This document shows positions 56,571 through 63,566 of a stretch of DNA of 64,000 nucleotides, piece by piece. Where the stretch lies: positions 39,089-103,088 of the forward strand of contig JAQXOO010000009.1 of assembly GCA_029099685.1 (NCBI GenBank), given 5' to 3'. This DNA is from Clostridia bacterium (GTDB taxonomy: Bacteria > Bacillota > Clostridia > Oscillospirales > Butyricicoccaceae). A program made the position numbers and the translations under genes. The notes beneath the pieces are model-generated. The model ran no database searches, was not told where the DNA came from, and saw only the letters and a list, made by a program, of their open reading frames with translations. How positions within the stretch are numbered: the stretch's first letter is position 1; each line of letters begins with the position of its first letter.

Positions 56571-56596
56571 AAAAGCACCCCTGGGGGTGCTTTTTT
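56571..56596 (+). terminator. terminator of the Nudix-mgtC operon
   Basis: AAAAGCACCC/GGGTGCTTTTTT stem-loop with T tract. Confidence 0.9.
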
Positions 56597-56657
56597 GTGC
56601 TGACGGCCGCCGGAAAAGCGGCCGGGTTTTGCAATTTTCCGGGTTTTGGGGGGCTTT

Positions 56658-57719
56658 TCACATCCGGTCCAGAAAATCCAGAAACCGCTGCCATTCATAC
56701 CGGCTGAGGTAATGCTCGCCGGGGCGGACATGGTAGCCCAGGGAGCCGCCGGAAAAGGCCTCGCCCAGACGGGGCAGCCGGTCGGGGCACAGCAGCCCCG
56801 GCACGCCCAGCGCCTGCCAGGCGGTGTCGGCGGCGCAGCAGCCCAGAAATTCCGAGACCGGGTCGGCCCACAGGTCCTGGGCCGCCGAGGCCACATACAG
56901 CTTCCGCGGGGCGATGAGGGCCAGCAGGTGGTGCTGGTCAAAGGGCAGCTCGGCTTCCCGGCCCACATACTCCCGCAGGTGGGGGCAGAAAAAGTGGGGG
57001 AAGGTGTCGCAGACATCCTCCAGCTGTTCACCGGTTTTTCCCCGGGTCAGCGCGCCGCCCAGGGTGCCCGGCTCGTTGGCCAGCACGGCGAAAAACCGGG
57101 TGTCCAGCCCGCCGGCCAGCAGCGCGGCCTTTGCCAGACGGGAATGGCCCGCCACGGCCACCCGCCGGGCGTCCACCTCCGGCAGGGTCCGCACATGGTC
57201 CAGCACCCGCATGGCCGCCCAGGCCCACAAAATCAGCTTGCCGGGGGCGTCGGGCAGGGAGCGGTCCACCTCCAGCGCGCCGGCCAGGCCATCGTGAAAG
57301 TCGCTGTTGTCCGAGGTGACGTTCAGGTAGCAGAAGGAGGCCACCGCCCAGCCCCGGTCGGTGAGCTCCTCCACCGGCAGGTACTTGTCGGGCATATTGG
57401 GACGGAAGCTGATGAAGACCACCAGAGGGCAGGGCCGGTGGGCCGTGGGCACCGCCAGCGATACCGGAAAGGTGAACTGCCCCCGGGGCAGCGTCACCGT
57501 CAGCCGGAGCTGGCGCAGAGGGGCGTTTCCGGCGCAAAAGCGTTCGTCCACCGCTACCTCCCGCACAGAGAGCTGCTGGGGGGGCGGAGGCAGACGGCCA
57601 TAGGCTTCCCGGCAAAGGAGCTGCTGCAGCTCCATGTGGCGCCGCCACCAGCCGGTGGCCGTGGAGGGGAAGTTGACAGCCGGCAAGGCCCGGGCTTCCA
57701 GCATATCCTGCAGGGTCAT
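56658..57719 (-). CDS. alpha/beta hydrolase related to CE15 glucuronoyl esterases
   Basis: 353-residue esterase-like protein. The nucleophile motif is VAGHSRLAKAALLAG, close to the GxSRxGK of CE15 enzymes; the region NEPGTLGGALTRGKTGE and HFFCPHLREYVGREAELPFDQH-type segment (quoted as CPHLREYVGREAELPFDQH) match the family, and GEHYLSRYEWQRF holds the probable catalytic histidine. No signal peptide, so it would be cytoplasmic. Lignocellulose esterase action is only an inference; it may act on smaller acyl-glucuronates. The next gene (leftward) is another esterase. Confidence 0.75.
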   Translation of the reverse strand: MTLQDMLEARALPAVNFPSTATGWWRRHMELQQLLCREAYGRLPPPPQQLSVREVAVDERFCAGNAPLRQLRLTVTLPRGQFTFPVSLAVPTAHRPCPLVVFISFRPNMPDKYLPVEELTDRGWAVASFCYLNVTSDNSDFHDGLAGALEVDRSLPDAPGKLILWAWAAMRVLDHVRTLPEVDARRVAVAGHSRLAKAALLAGGLDTRFFAVLANEPGTLGGALTRGKTGEQLEDVCDTFPHFFCPHLREYVGREAELPFDQHHLLALIAPRKLYVASAAQDLWADPVSEFLGCCAADTAWQALGVPGLLCPDRLPRLGEAFSGGSLGYHVRPGEHYLSRYEWQRFLDFLDRM

Positions 57720-57826
57720 GGTACAGCCTCCAAACTCAGAATATCATGGGATCAGAGATCCATCACAAACAGTATTTACAGTATTATAGCACATCCGGGA
57801 AAAATGGCAAGCGGCATCGGCGGGGG

Positions 57827-58618
57827 TCAGCTCCCCAGGCAGAAATCCAGTCCCAGCCGCAGCGCCTCGTTGAAAAAGCTCCAGTTGTGCATCCGGTCAG
57901 GCAGCTCCCGGGCGGTGATGTCCCAGCCCAGAGCGGTCATCTCCCGGGAAAAGTCCCGGTTGGCGCCGGCGAAGATGTCCCGGCTGCCCCAGCAGGTAAA
58001 GATCCGGGGCTTTTGGGGGCTGTCCAGCGCCTGCCGGGCCAGGGCCGGCACGTCCTGGGCCGGGTCATAGGACGATTCGGGGCCGAAGGCGCAGTCAAAA
58101 TCCATGGCCAGCCGGTCCCCGAAGATCCGGCGGAAGGCGTCGGCGTCAGAGCCGTCCCGCCACTGGGGGGTCATATACTGGCGCATGTCCAGACAGGCGG
58201 GGGAAAAGGCCGCGCAGGCGGCGTATTGCCCGGGAAAGGTCAGCGCTGCCTTCAGCGCGCCGTAGCCGCCCATGGAGGCGCCCATGATAAAGCTGTCTCC
58301 GGGGTCGGCGGACACCCGGAACACATCCCGGACGGTGGCGGGCAGCTCCCGGGTGAGATAGGTGAAAAAGCGGTTGCCGTAGACCATATCGGTGTAAAAG
58401 CTGCGCTGGGCGTCGGGCAGCACGAACAGCACGTGATAGTCCCGGCACCAGTCCGCCAGCATGGTGTAGTGCAGAAAATCATCCGCCCGGCCCTGGAGGC
58501 CGTGGAGGAGATAGCACACCTTTCGGGGCGGCTCCCGGGTGAAGTCGTTGGCCGCCGCGAAGCAGACGGCGGTCTCCATATCCAGCGCCTGGGAATACAG
58601 GCTTCCCTGTAAGATCAT
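57827..58618 (-). CDS. esterase D/S-formylglutathione hydrolase-like protein
   Basis: 263-residue alpha/beta hydrolase of the putative esterase family. Oxyanion region YLLHGLQGRADDF, nucleophile motif GASMGGYGAL (Ser about 118), acid in WGSRDIFAG and histidine in RMHNWSFFNEAL are all seen. Similar to tributyrin esterases EstA. The start was set at MILQGSLYS (58618); a longer start at 58654 would overlap the TATAAT of its own promoter. An AAGGAGG site is 11 bases upstream. Substrate unknown. Confidence 0.82.
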   Translation of the reverse strand: MILQGSLYSQALDMETAVCFAAANDFTREPPRKVCYLLHGLQGRADDFLHYTMLADWCRDYHVLFVLPDAQRSFYTDMVYGNRFFTYLTRELPATVRDVFRVSADPGDSFIMGASMGGYGALKAALTFPGQYAACAAFSPACLDMRQYMTPQWRDGSDADAFRRIFGDRLAMDFDCAFGPESSYDPAQDVPALARQALDSPQKPRIFTCWGSRDIFAGANRDFSREMTALGWDITARELPDRMHNWSFFNEALRLGLDFCLGS

Positions 58619-58733
58619 GATGAACAGGCCTCCTTGCCGCGGGTTTTTCTTCATTATACCACGAAATGTTGTTTTGGGCGCGGTTTTTTGATAAAATAAA
58701 GGAAAAAAGTGAGGACAAAGGGGGCGGGACGCC

Positions 58734-59000
58734 GTGTTTTACGCGTATTTGCTGCGCTGCCGGGACGGAACGCTGTACGGCGGCTGGACCACCGACCTGG
58801 AAAGGCGGCTCAGGGCCCACAACAGCGGCCGGGGCGCCAAATACACCCGTGCCCGGCTGCCGGTGGAGCTGGTGTACTGGGAGGAGCTGCCCTCCCGCCA
58901 GGCGGCCATGTCCCGGGAATGGCAGCTGAAGCACCTGACCCGGGCGGAAAAGCTGGCGCTGGTCCGGCGGCAGGCCCCCGGCCCGGACCGGGAGCCGTGA
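58734..59000 (+). CDS. GIY-YIG nuclease-like protein (UPF0213)
   Basis: 88-residue single-domain protein. The motif FYAYLLRCRDGTLYGGWTT contains the GIY-YIG equivalent (YAYLLRC ... LYGGWT), then DLERRLRAHNSGRGAKYTR with the catalytic arginine and glutamate region; typical of UPF0213 family. DNA/RNA target unknown. The start is a GTG (58734) following AAAGGGGGCGGG. Its stop TGA overlaps the start of a small frame (TGATG), which suggests coupling. Confidence 0.8.
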   Translation: MFYAYLLRCRDGTLYGGWTTDLERRLRAHNSGRGAKYTRARLPVELVYWEELPSRQAAMSREWQLKHLTRAEKLALVRRQAPGPDREP

Positions 59001-59155
59001 TGAGGGCGGAACCGCGCCTTTGGATGAGCGGCGGGCGCATCGTTTACGATGTGTCCGGCGAGGAAAAGCAGAAGCTCACCATCGACGCCCTCATCAAAAA
59101 GTTTTCCGAAAGCACCGGCCAGGCCTTTACCAGCGACAAGGCGCTTTTGGGATAA
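59000..59155 (+). CDS. 51-residue hypothetical protein coupled to the GIY-YIG gene
   Basis: Starts at an ATG that shares bases with the GIY-YIG stop (TGATG). Product MRAEPRLWMSGGRIVYDV... ends QAFTSDKALLG. Pattern of hydrophilic beta then a helix (KQKLTIDALIKKFSES) is plausible for a small folded protein. No family recognised. The downstream terminator at 59197 would close a two-gene operon. Confidence 0.5.
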   Translation: MRAEPRLWMSGGRIVYDVSGEEKQKLTIDALIKKFSESTGQAFTSDKALLG

Positions 59156-59165
59156 GGAAACACCC

Positions 59166-59179
59166 ATTTCCCGGGACAT
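59166..59179. promoter_or_regulatory. candidate Noc-binding site
   Basis: ATTTCCCGGGACAT differs from the B. subtilis Noc box (ATTTCCCGGGAAAT) at one base. It is intergenic. Binding is inferred only. Confidence 0.35.
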
Positions 59180-59196
59180 CAGGCCCGAAAACACAA

Positions 59197-59234
59197 GAAA
59201 ACGCCGCGGAAACTGCCTTCCGCGGCGTTTTTTT
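59197..59234. terminator. bidirectional terminator
   Basis: AAACGCCGCGGAA/TTCCGCGGCGTTT stem with T tract, between the rightward small gene and the leftward psd gene. Confidence 0.9.
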
Positions 59235-59242
59235 ATGCTTTT

Positions 59243-60103
59243 TTAGGGGTGGGCGGCGGTGCCGATGCGCTGGCCCATGCGCACGGGGACCTCCTCGCCC
59301 CGGCGGGCGGCGTCCAGCAGGGACTGGGGCAGGGACACCCGGTCCTTTTCCACCAGCAGGATGATGGTGCTGCCGCCGTAAAGGAACATCCCCTTTTCCT
59401 GCCCCCGGACGATGGGGCCGGCGCCCTGGTGGTTCCGGATCTTGCCCACCAGCATGGCGCCCACCTCCACCTGGGTCACCGGGCCAAAGCCGTCGGTGTT
59501 CAGCACGGTGTACTCCCGGCAGTTCTGGGTAAACACCGGCCCGGCGGCCAGGGCCACAGGGCGGACGGTATGTAATTTCCCGGGGAGGAAGTGGTTGTCG
59601 CCCTTGCTGCCGCTGTCCACATAGCAGTAGCGGTGGTAGTGGTCCACGCACAGGCGGAACACCAGGCACAGGCCGTCCCGGTAGCGGGCGGCCAGCTTGT
59701 CCCCGCCCAGCAGGTCGGGGAGGGTGTAGCGGCTCTGCTTCACCGGCAGGACGGTGTCCCCCTGCACCGGATACACGCTGAGCAGGCCGTCGCAGGGGGC
59801 GATAAAGGCCTCGGGCGCGGGGTCGATGGGCCGCAGCGGCTCCCGGATCTTCCGGGTGAAGCAATCGTTGAAGCTGTGGAAATCGTCGGCGTAATAATCC
59901 TCCAGGGGGATGTGGTTTTTCCGGACAAAAGGCTTGATGAGGGGCTTGGACATGGGGGAATCGAGAAATTTCCCCGAGGCTTTGGACACCGGGCGGCAGG
60001 TCAGGGGCTTCAGCAGCATCCGGCCTGGCCGGGTCTGGTAAAGGAAGCGCAGGGCGCGGTCCTTTCGTTTTTGTCTGCGGTGTTTTCTGATGCGGCGGTT
60101 CAA
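59243..60103 (-). CDS. psd: phosphatidylserine decarboxylase
   Basis: Converts phosphatidylserine to phosphatidylethanolamine using a pyruvoyl group formed by self-cleavage. The 286-residue precursor carries the cleavage motif FLYGGSTIILL, with GGST as a form of LGST (Ser becomes pyruvoyl). Other conserved parts are DGLLSVYPVQ and CVDHYHRYCYVDSG. The basic N-terminus (RRIRKHRRQKRK) suits membrane association. It follows pssA by 22 bases in the PAP2-pssA-psd operon. Confidence 0.92.
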   Translation of the reverse strand: MNRRIRKHRRQKRKDRALRFLYQTRPGRMLLKPLTCRPVSKASGKFLDSPMSKPLIKPFVRKNHIPLEDYYADDFHSFNDCFTRKIREPLRPIDPAPEAFIAPCDGLLSVYPVQGDTVLPVKQSRYTLPDLLGGDKLAARYRDGLCLVFRLCVDHYHRYCYVDSGSKGDNHFLPGKLHTVRPVALAAGPVFTQNCREYTVLNTDGFGPVTQVEVGAMLVGKIRNHQGAGPIVRGQEKGMFLYGGSTIILLVEKDRVSLPQSLLDAARRGEEVPVRMGQRIGTAAHP

Positions 60104-60125
60104 GGGCGCCAGCTCCTTTCGTGGT

Positions 60126-60821
60126 TCAGCGGCTGAAATAATAGGACAGCACCAGGGCCAGCACCTCCAGCAGGCCGAAGGCGATCATGATGAGGATGCC
60201 CTTCAGGCGGGGCTTGGGCACCTGGATCCGGGACAAAAAGGCAAAGCCGGTGGCCAGGGCCGCGGCCACATAGACCAGGGTGATGTCCATGGGGGTGAGG
60301 TGCTGGAGCAGCAGCACCAGGGGGAAGATGAGGGCCGCGGAGGTCACCGGAAGGCCGGTATAGAACTTCCGCACGCCGCCCTCGATGCGCTGGCGCTCCT
60401 CTTCGGTGACGTTGAAATAGGCCAGGCGGATCATGGCGGCCAGGGCGTACAGGATCAGGATGGCGAACAGCACAAAGGCCCCGATGAAAAAGAACCACCG
60501 GTTGCCGTAGGCCAGGGCCAGCTTCCGCAAAAAGGTGGAGCGGAAGATCAGCGCCGCGCCGATGCAGGCGGGCAGCACGCCGAAGGCCACCAGGTCGGAC
60601 AGGGAGTCGATCTGGATGCCGTAATTGCGCTCCATTTCGGTGCGGCCCTTTTTGGTGCGGGCCACCTTGCCGTCAAAGGCGTCGCAAAAGCCGCAGAACA
60701 GCAGGCAGAAGCACCCCCAAAAGGGATGTCCGCCCCCGGCCAGCGACACCACGATGCCCGCGCCGGCGCTGAGCAGGGAAAGATAGGTGAGGATCACGGT
60801 ATAGTCATAAAAACCAATCAT
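60126..60821 (-). CDS. pssA: CDP-alcohol phosphatidyltransferase (phosphatidylserine synthase)
   Basis: Integral membrane enzyme, 231 residues, that most likely forms phosphatidylserine from CDP-diacylglycerol and serine. The signature D-G-x2-A-R...G...D...D is visible as FDGKVARTKKGR then IQIDSLSDLVAFG. About six hydrophobic segments follow. The psd gene 22 bases downstream supplies the next step, so the assignment to serine is based on context. The start follows GGAGG. Confidence 0.88.
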   Translation of the reverse strand: MIGFYDYTVILTYLSLLSAGAGIVVSLAGGGHPFWGCFCLLFCGFCDAFDGKVARTKKGRTEMERNYGIQIDSLSDLVAFGVLPACIGAALIFRSTFLRKLALAYGNRWFFFIGAFVLFAILILYALAAMIRLAYFNVTEEERQRIEGGVRKFYTGLPVTSAALIFPLVLLLQHLTPMDITLVYVAAALATGFAFLSRIQVPKPRLKGILIMIAFGLLEVLALVLSYYFSR

Positions 60822-60850
60822 GGAACAGAGCCTCCTTCAGGATCAGGGGG

Positions 60851-61498
60851 TCAGGAGCCGGCACGGCTTGCCCGGTCCGGCCAGCGGACCCGGCGGGAAA
60901 GCAGCAGTCCCAGCTCCGCGCCCAGGATGCCGCCGGCAATGTCCGGCAGAAAATGCTGCTTTACCAGCACGGTGGAAGCGCACACCAGCAGCGTGAACAC
61001 CAGACACATTCTATCATACCATTTTGGGACCTCCGGCGCAAGCTGAAATCCCCGCCAGCACAGCCAGCTCTGAAGACAGTGGAGGGAGGGGAACAGGTTC
61101 ACCGGCGTGTCCGCGGCATAGATCAGCCCGGTCAGCCGCTCCCACAGGCCGCTGCCCGTGATCTCCGGCCGCTGGATGGTGGTGGGCACCAGCACAAAGC
61201 AGGCAAAGGCCAGGATCTCTGACAGGGTGCTGGCCATGGCCACCCGGCGGAACACCCCGGGAGACCGGCGGATGAGCAGGGCGTAGCAGCCGATCCACTG
61301 GACAAAGGCCAGCACATAGATCAGGATGAAGGGCGGGCAAAAGGGCACCAGGCTGTCGGCGGCCAGCTTCAGCTCCACATGGGGCCGGCCGGCGTTGATC
61401 ACTTTCGTGCCGTAAAAGGCGATAAAGTGTACCGCCAGCGCCACCGCCAGGGGCATTCCGGTCCCCGGAGGGAGGAGGGATTTTTGAACACGCCGCAT
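60851..61498 (-). CDS. PAP2-superfamily membrane phosphatase-like protein
   Basis: 215-residue integral membrane protein with about five helices. The PAP2 signatures appear as FPSLHCLQSWLCWRG (motif 2) and KQHFLPDIAGGILGAELG (motif 3); motif 1 is not clear. It may dephosphorylate phosphatidic acid or an undecaprenyl or PGP-type lipid phosphate; none is proven. First gene of the PAP2-pssA-psd operon, 29 bases before pssA. The start follows AAAGGCGG. A tandem Pho-box-like repeat and TATAAT lie upstream. Confidence 0.75.
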   Translation of the reverse strand: MRRVQKSLLPPGTGMPLAVALAVHFIAFYGTKVINAGRPHVELKLAADSLVPFCPPFILIYVLAFVQWIGCYALLIRRSPGVFRRVAMASTLSEILAFACFVLVPTTIQRPEITGSGLWERLTGLIYAADTPVNLFPSLHCLQSWLCWRGFQLAPEVPKWYDRMCLVFTLLVCASTVLVKQHFLPDIAGGILGAELGLLLSRRVRWPDRASRAGS

Positions 61499-61534
61499 AG
61501 AGCCAGCCGCCTTTCCGCAGGAAATGTATCTATC

Positions 61535-61579
61535 ATTATACGGATTTCTCCCCGTGCATTTGTGAACAGTTTGTGAACA
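61535..61579 (-). promoter_or_regulatory. Pho-box-like direct repeat and -10 box before PAP2-pssA-psd
   Basis: Minus strand reads TTCACA-aactg-TTCACA, an 11-base repeat (61559-61579), then about 20 bases, then TATAAT (61535-61540). It resembles PhoP/PhoB boxes (TTAACA- or CTGTCA-type hexamers with 5-base spacers). No good -35 is present, as in activator-dependent promoters. Confidence 0.5.
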
Positions 61580-61620
61580 ACCGGGCTTTTAAGGAAAGTT
61601 TAAGAAATGGCGGGCCGCCC

Positions 61621-61649
61621 TTGCGGTCCGCCGCCGGGACTGGTATAAT
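61621..61649 (+). promoter_or_regulatory. promoter of the pseudouridine synthase gene
   Basis: TTGCGG (61621-61626), 17-base spacer, TATAAT (61644-61649) with a TGG extension. Confidence 0.75.
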
Positions 61650-61675
61650 TCGGAATGCGAACAGGGGGGAGCGCC

Positions 61676-62263
61676 GTGTATCATTACTATATGTTTCACA
61701 AGCCCTTCGGCTGTGTCACCGCCCGGCGGGACGACCGCTATCCCACGGTGATGGACTGGTTCCGGGAGCTGGACAATCCCCGGCTGTCGCCGGTGGGCAG
61801 GCTGGACCGGGAGACCGAGGGCCTTTTGCTCGTCACCGATGACGGACAGTGGAACCGGGCGCTCACCCGGCCGGAGCTCCACCGGGAAAAATGCTATGAA
61901 TTCCTGGTGCTGGGGGACCTTACCGACGAAAAACGGGCCGCGCTGGAGCAGGGCGTACTGCTCCGGGGCCAGCAGACACCCACCGCCCCGGCCCGCGTCA
62001 CCGTCACAGGCCGGGCCACCCTGGAGCAGGCCATGCCCGCGCTGCATCCGGAGATCCGGGAAAAGACCCGCCACAACCCCATGGACCGGCCGGTGACCCT
62101 GGGCACCATCACCGTCACCGAGGGCCGCAACCGGCAGATCCGCCGGATGATGAAAACGGCCCGCTGCCTGGTGCTCCGCCTGAAGCGGGTGCGGGTGGGG
62201 GACATCGTGCTGGACGGGGACCTGCAGCCCGGAGAATGGAAGGAGATCTTCCCCTTTGACTGA
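61676..62263 (+). CDS. pseudouridine synthase, RsuA/RluE type
   Basis: 195-residue enzyme that isomerises uridine in rRNA. The catalytic motif GRLDRETEGLLLVT contains the nucleophilic aspartate, and the C-terminal ITVTEGRNRQIRRMM is typical of the RsuA/RluB/E/F group. The N-terminal S4 domain of longer relatives is missing, as in RluE. A GTG start at 61676 follows GGGGGAG; the ATG at 61655 would lie only six bases behind the -10 box. Exact target site not assigned. Confidence 0.88.
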   Translation: MYHYYMFHKPFGCVTARRDDRYPTVMDWFRELDNPRLSPVGRLDRETEGLLLVTDDGQWNRALTRPELHREKCYEFLVLGDLTDEKRAALEQGVLLRGQQTPTAPARVTVTGRATLEQAMPALHPEIREKTRHNPMDRPVTLGTITVTEGRNRQIRRMMKTARCLVLRLKRVRVGDIVLDGDLQPGEWKEIFPFD

Positions 62264-62341
62264 GGGCGGCCCCGCGAAAAAAACGCGGTTGCCTTCATTT
62301 TCCAAAAAGCCGCCGCATCACCGGCGCGTTCATGCGAATAC

Positions 62342-62374
62342 TACCTCCATGACACAAAAATGCCAACGGAGGTA
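62342..62374 (+). promoter_or_regulatory. hairpin that would hide the AbrB-like gene's ribosome binding site
   Basis: TACCTCC (62342-62348) is complementary to GGAGGTA (62368-62374), the ribosome binding site of the frame starting at 62382. Loop 19 bases. Confidence 0.45.
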
Positions 62375-62381
62375 AGGATAG

Positions 62382-62507
62382 ATGAAAGCAACTGGAATCG
62401 TGCGCCGCATCGACTCTTCTGTTATAATAGGGGCAAAGGTCAGAAGCCTTGAAAACACTGGGTTTTCGCTGATTTTGTCCGATTTCTCGAAGCCCCAGAC
62501 TCTGTGA
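62382..62507 (+). pseudogene. AbrB/SpoVT-like N-terminal fragment, interrupted
   Basis: The frame MKATGIVRRID matches the invariant first 11 residues of AbrB/SpoVT regulators (normally followed by DLGRVVIP), behind a GGAGGTAAGGATAG site. From codon 12 (62415) the sequence changes to SSVIIGAKVRSLENTGF and stops after 41 residues. DNA composition also shifts here. The simplest view is that an element inserted after codon 11 and its end supplies the rest of the frame; the remainder of abrB would lie beyond the window. An extended -10 (TGTTATAAT) lies at 62420-62428 on the element side. Confidence 0.6.
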
Positions 62508-62574
62508 TGAGCTGCCATCACAGCGGCGACAGTGCCGTGAAAGGAGGACCAGCAGTAAAAAGCATAAAACCAAT

Positions 62575-62615
62575 AAAGGCGTTCATTGACTTCTTCGAAG
62601 CAATGAGCGCCTTTT
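62575..62615 (+). terminator. hairpin with T run before the element's ParB gene
   Basis: AAAGGCG...CATTG-CTTC paired with GAAG-CAATG...CGCCTTT, then TTTTG. It ends transcription from upstream or attenuates the ParB gene. Confidence 0.65.
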
Positions 62616-62642
62616 GCCATTTCAACAAATGTCGGAGGTATT

Positions 62643-63488
62643 ATGACGGAAAAAATAAATGATATTCCACTGGAAGAGTTGCACCCATTTCCAGATCACC
62701 CTTTCGGAGTTAAGGACGATGAGGCCATGAAAGAGACAGTTGAGAGCGTCCGTGCGTATGGAGTTCTCGTTCCTGCAATTGCCCGACCGCGTGAGGATGG
62801 CTCATATGAGTTAATCTCCGGTCATCGGCGAAAACGTGCCTGTGAACTGGCAGGGCTTTCGACCATGCCTGTTATCATCCGAGACATCGACAGAGATGCT
62901 GCGACAATCATTATGGTGGACAGCAATCTCCAGAGAGAAAACATTCTGCCAAGTGAACGTGCCAGGGCATACAAGATGAAACTTGATGCCATCAAGCGCC
63001 AAGGAGCAAGGCATGATTTAACTTCTACGCAAGTTGCGCAGAAGTTGTCAGTTGAAAAAGTTGCCGAAGAAGCCGGTACAAGCAAAGACCAAATTCGCCG
63101 CTATATTCGATTGAACGAGCTGCAGCCCGAATTGCAGCAAATGGTTGATGAGGGTAAAATCGGCATGACCCCAGCGGTTGAGATTTCTTATCTCAAACCG
63201 GATGAGCAGAGGCTCTTGATCGAGACCATCGACAGCGAGCAGGCTACCCCTTCTCTTTCCCAGGCGCAGCGAATGAAACGCCTTTCTCAAGAAGGCAAGC
63301 TGAATGATGATTCCATGCTCGGCATCATGATGGAGCAAAAGAAGCCCGAAAACTGGAGCCTGTCATTGCCAATGGACAAAATCAAAAAGTATTTCCCGCG
63401 CTCGTATACACCACAGCGCATGGAAGAAACAATCATCAAGTTACTGGAAAGCTGGATGAAAAAACGCCAGCGCGATCAGCAAAGATAA
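62643..63488 (+). CDS. ParB/RepB/Spo0J-family protein of the mobile element
   Basis: 281-residue partition-like protein. Seen: N-terminal ParB fold with HPFPDHPFGVKDDEAM, the arginine patch ISGHRRKRACELAGL where chromosomal ParB has GERRxRA, NLQRENILPSERARAYK, and a helix-turn-helix near VEKVAEEAGTSKDQIRRYIRL. Third ParB-fold protein in the window. The GHRR change may alter CTP use. GGAGG precedes the ATG. Lower-GC codon use than neighbours. A partner ParA is not seen within the window. It may control partition or transcription of the element. Confidence 0.87.
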   Translation: MTEKINDIPLEELHPFPDHPFGVKDDEAMKETVESVRAYGVLVPAIARPREDGSYELISGHRRKRACELAGLSTMPVIIRDIDRDAATIIMVDSNLQRENILPSERARAYKMKLDAIKRQGARHDLTSTQVAQKLSVEKVAEEAGTSKDQIRRYIRLNELQPELQQMVDEGKIGMTPAVEISYLKPDEQRLLIETIDSEQATPSLSQAQRMKRLSQEGKLNDDSMLGIMMEQKKPENWSLSLPMDKIKKYFPRSYTPQRMEETIIKLLESWMKKRQRDQQR

Positions 63489-63506
63489 TGAAATATAGGA
63501 CATGAC

Positions 63507-63543
63507 GCCGGATAGGAATCTTTTCTCCTGATCCGGCTTTTTT
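63507..63543 (+). terminator. terminator after the element's ParB gene
   Basis: GCCGGAT/ATCCGGC stem and TTTTTT, 19 bases after the stop codon. Confidence 0.88.
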
Positions 63544-63566
63544 CATGCCCGGATTATGGAGGAATT

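Noticed and set aside
62330..62620. 96-codon minus-strand frame at the element boundary
   Set aside because: Antisense to the AbrB-like start and crosses the composition change; no ribosome binding site or recognisable family.
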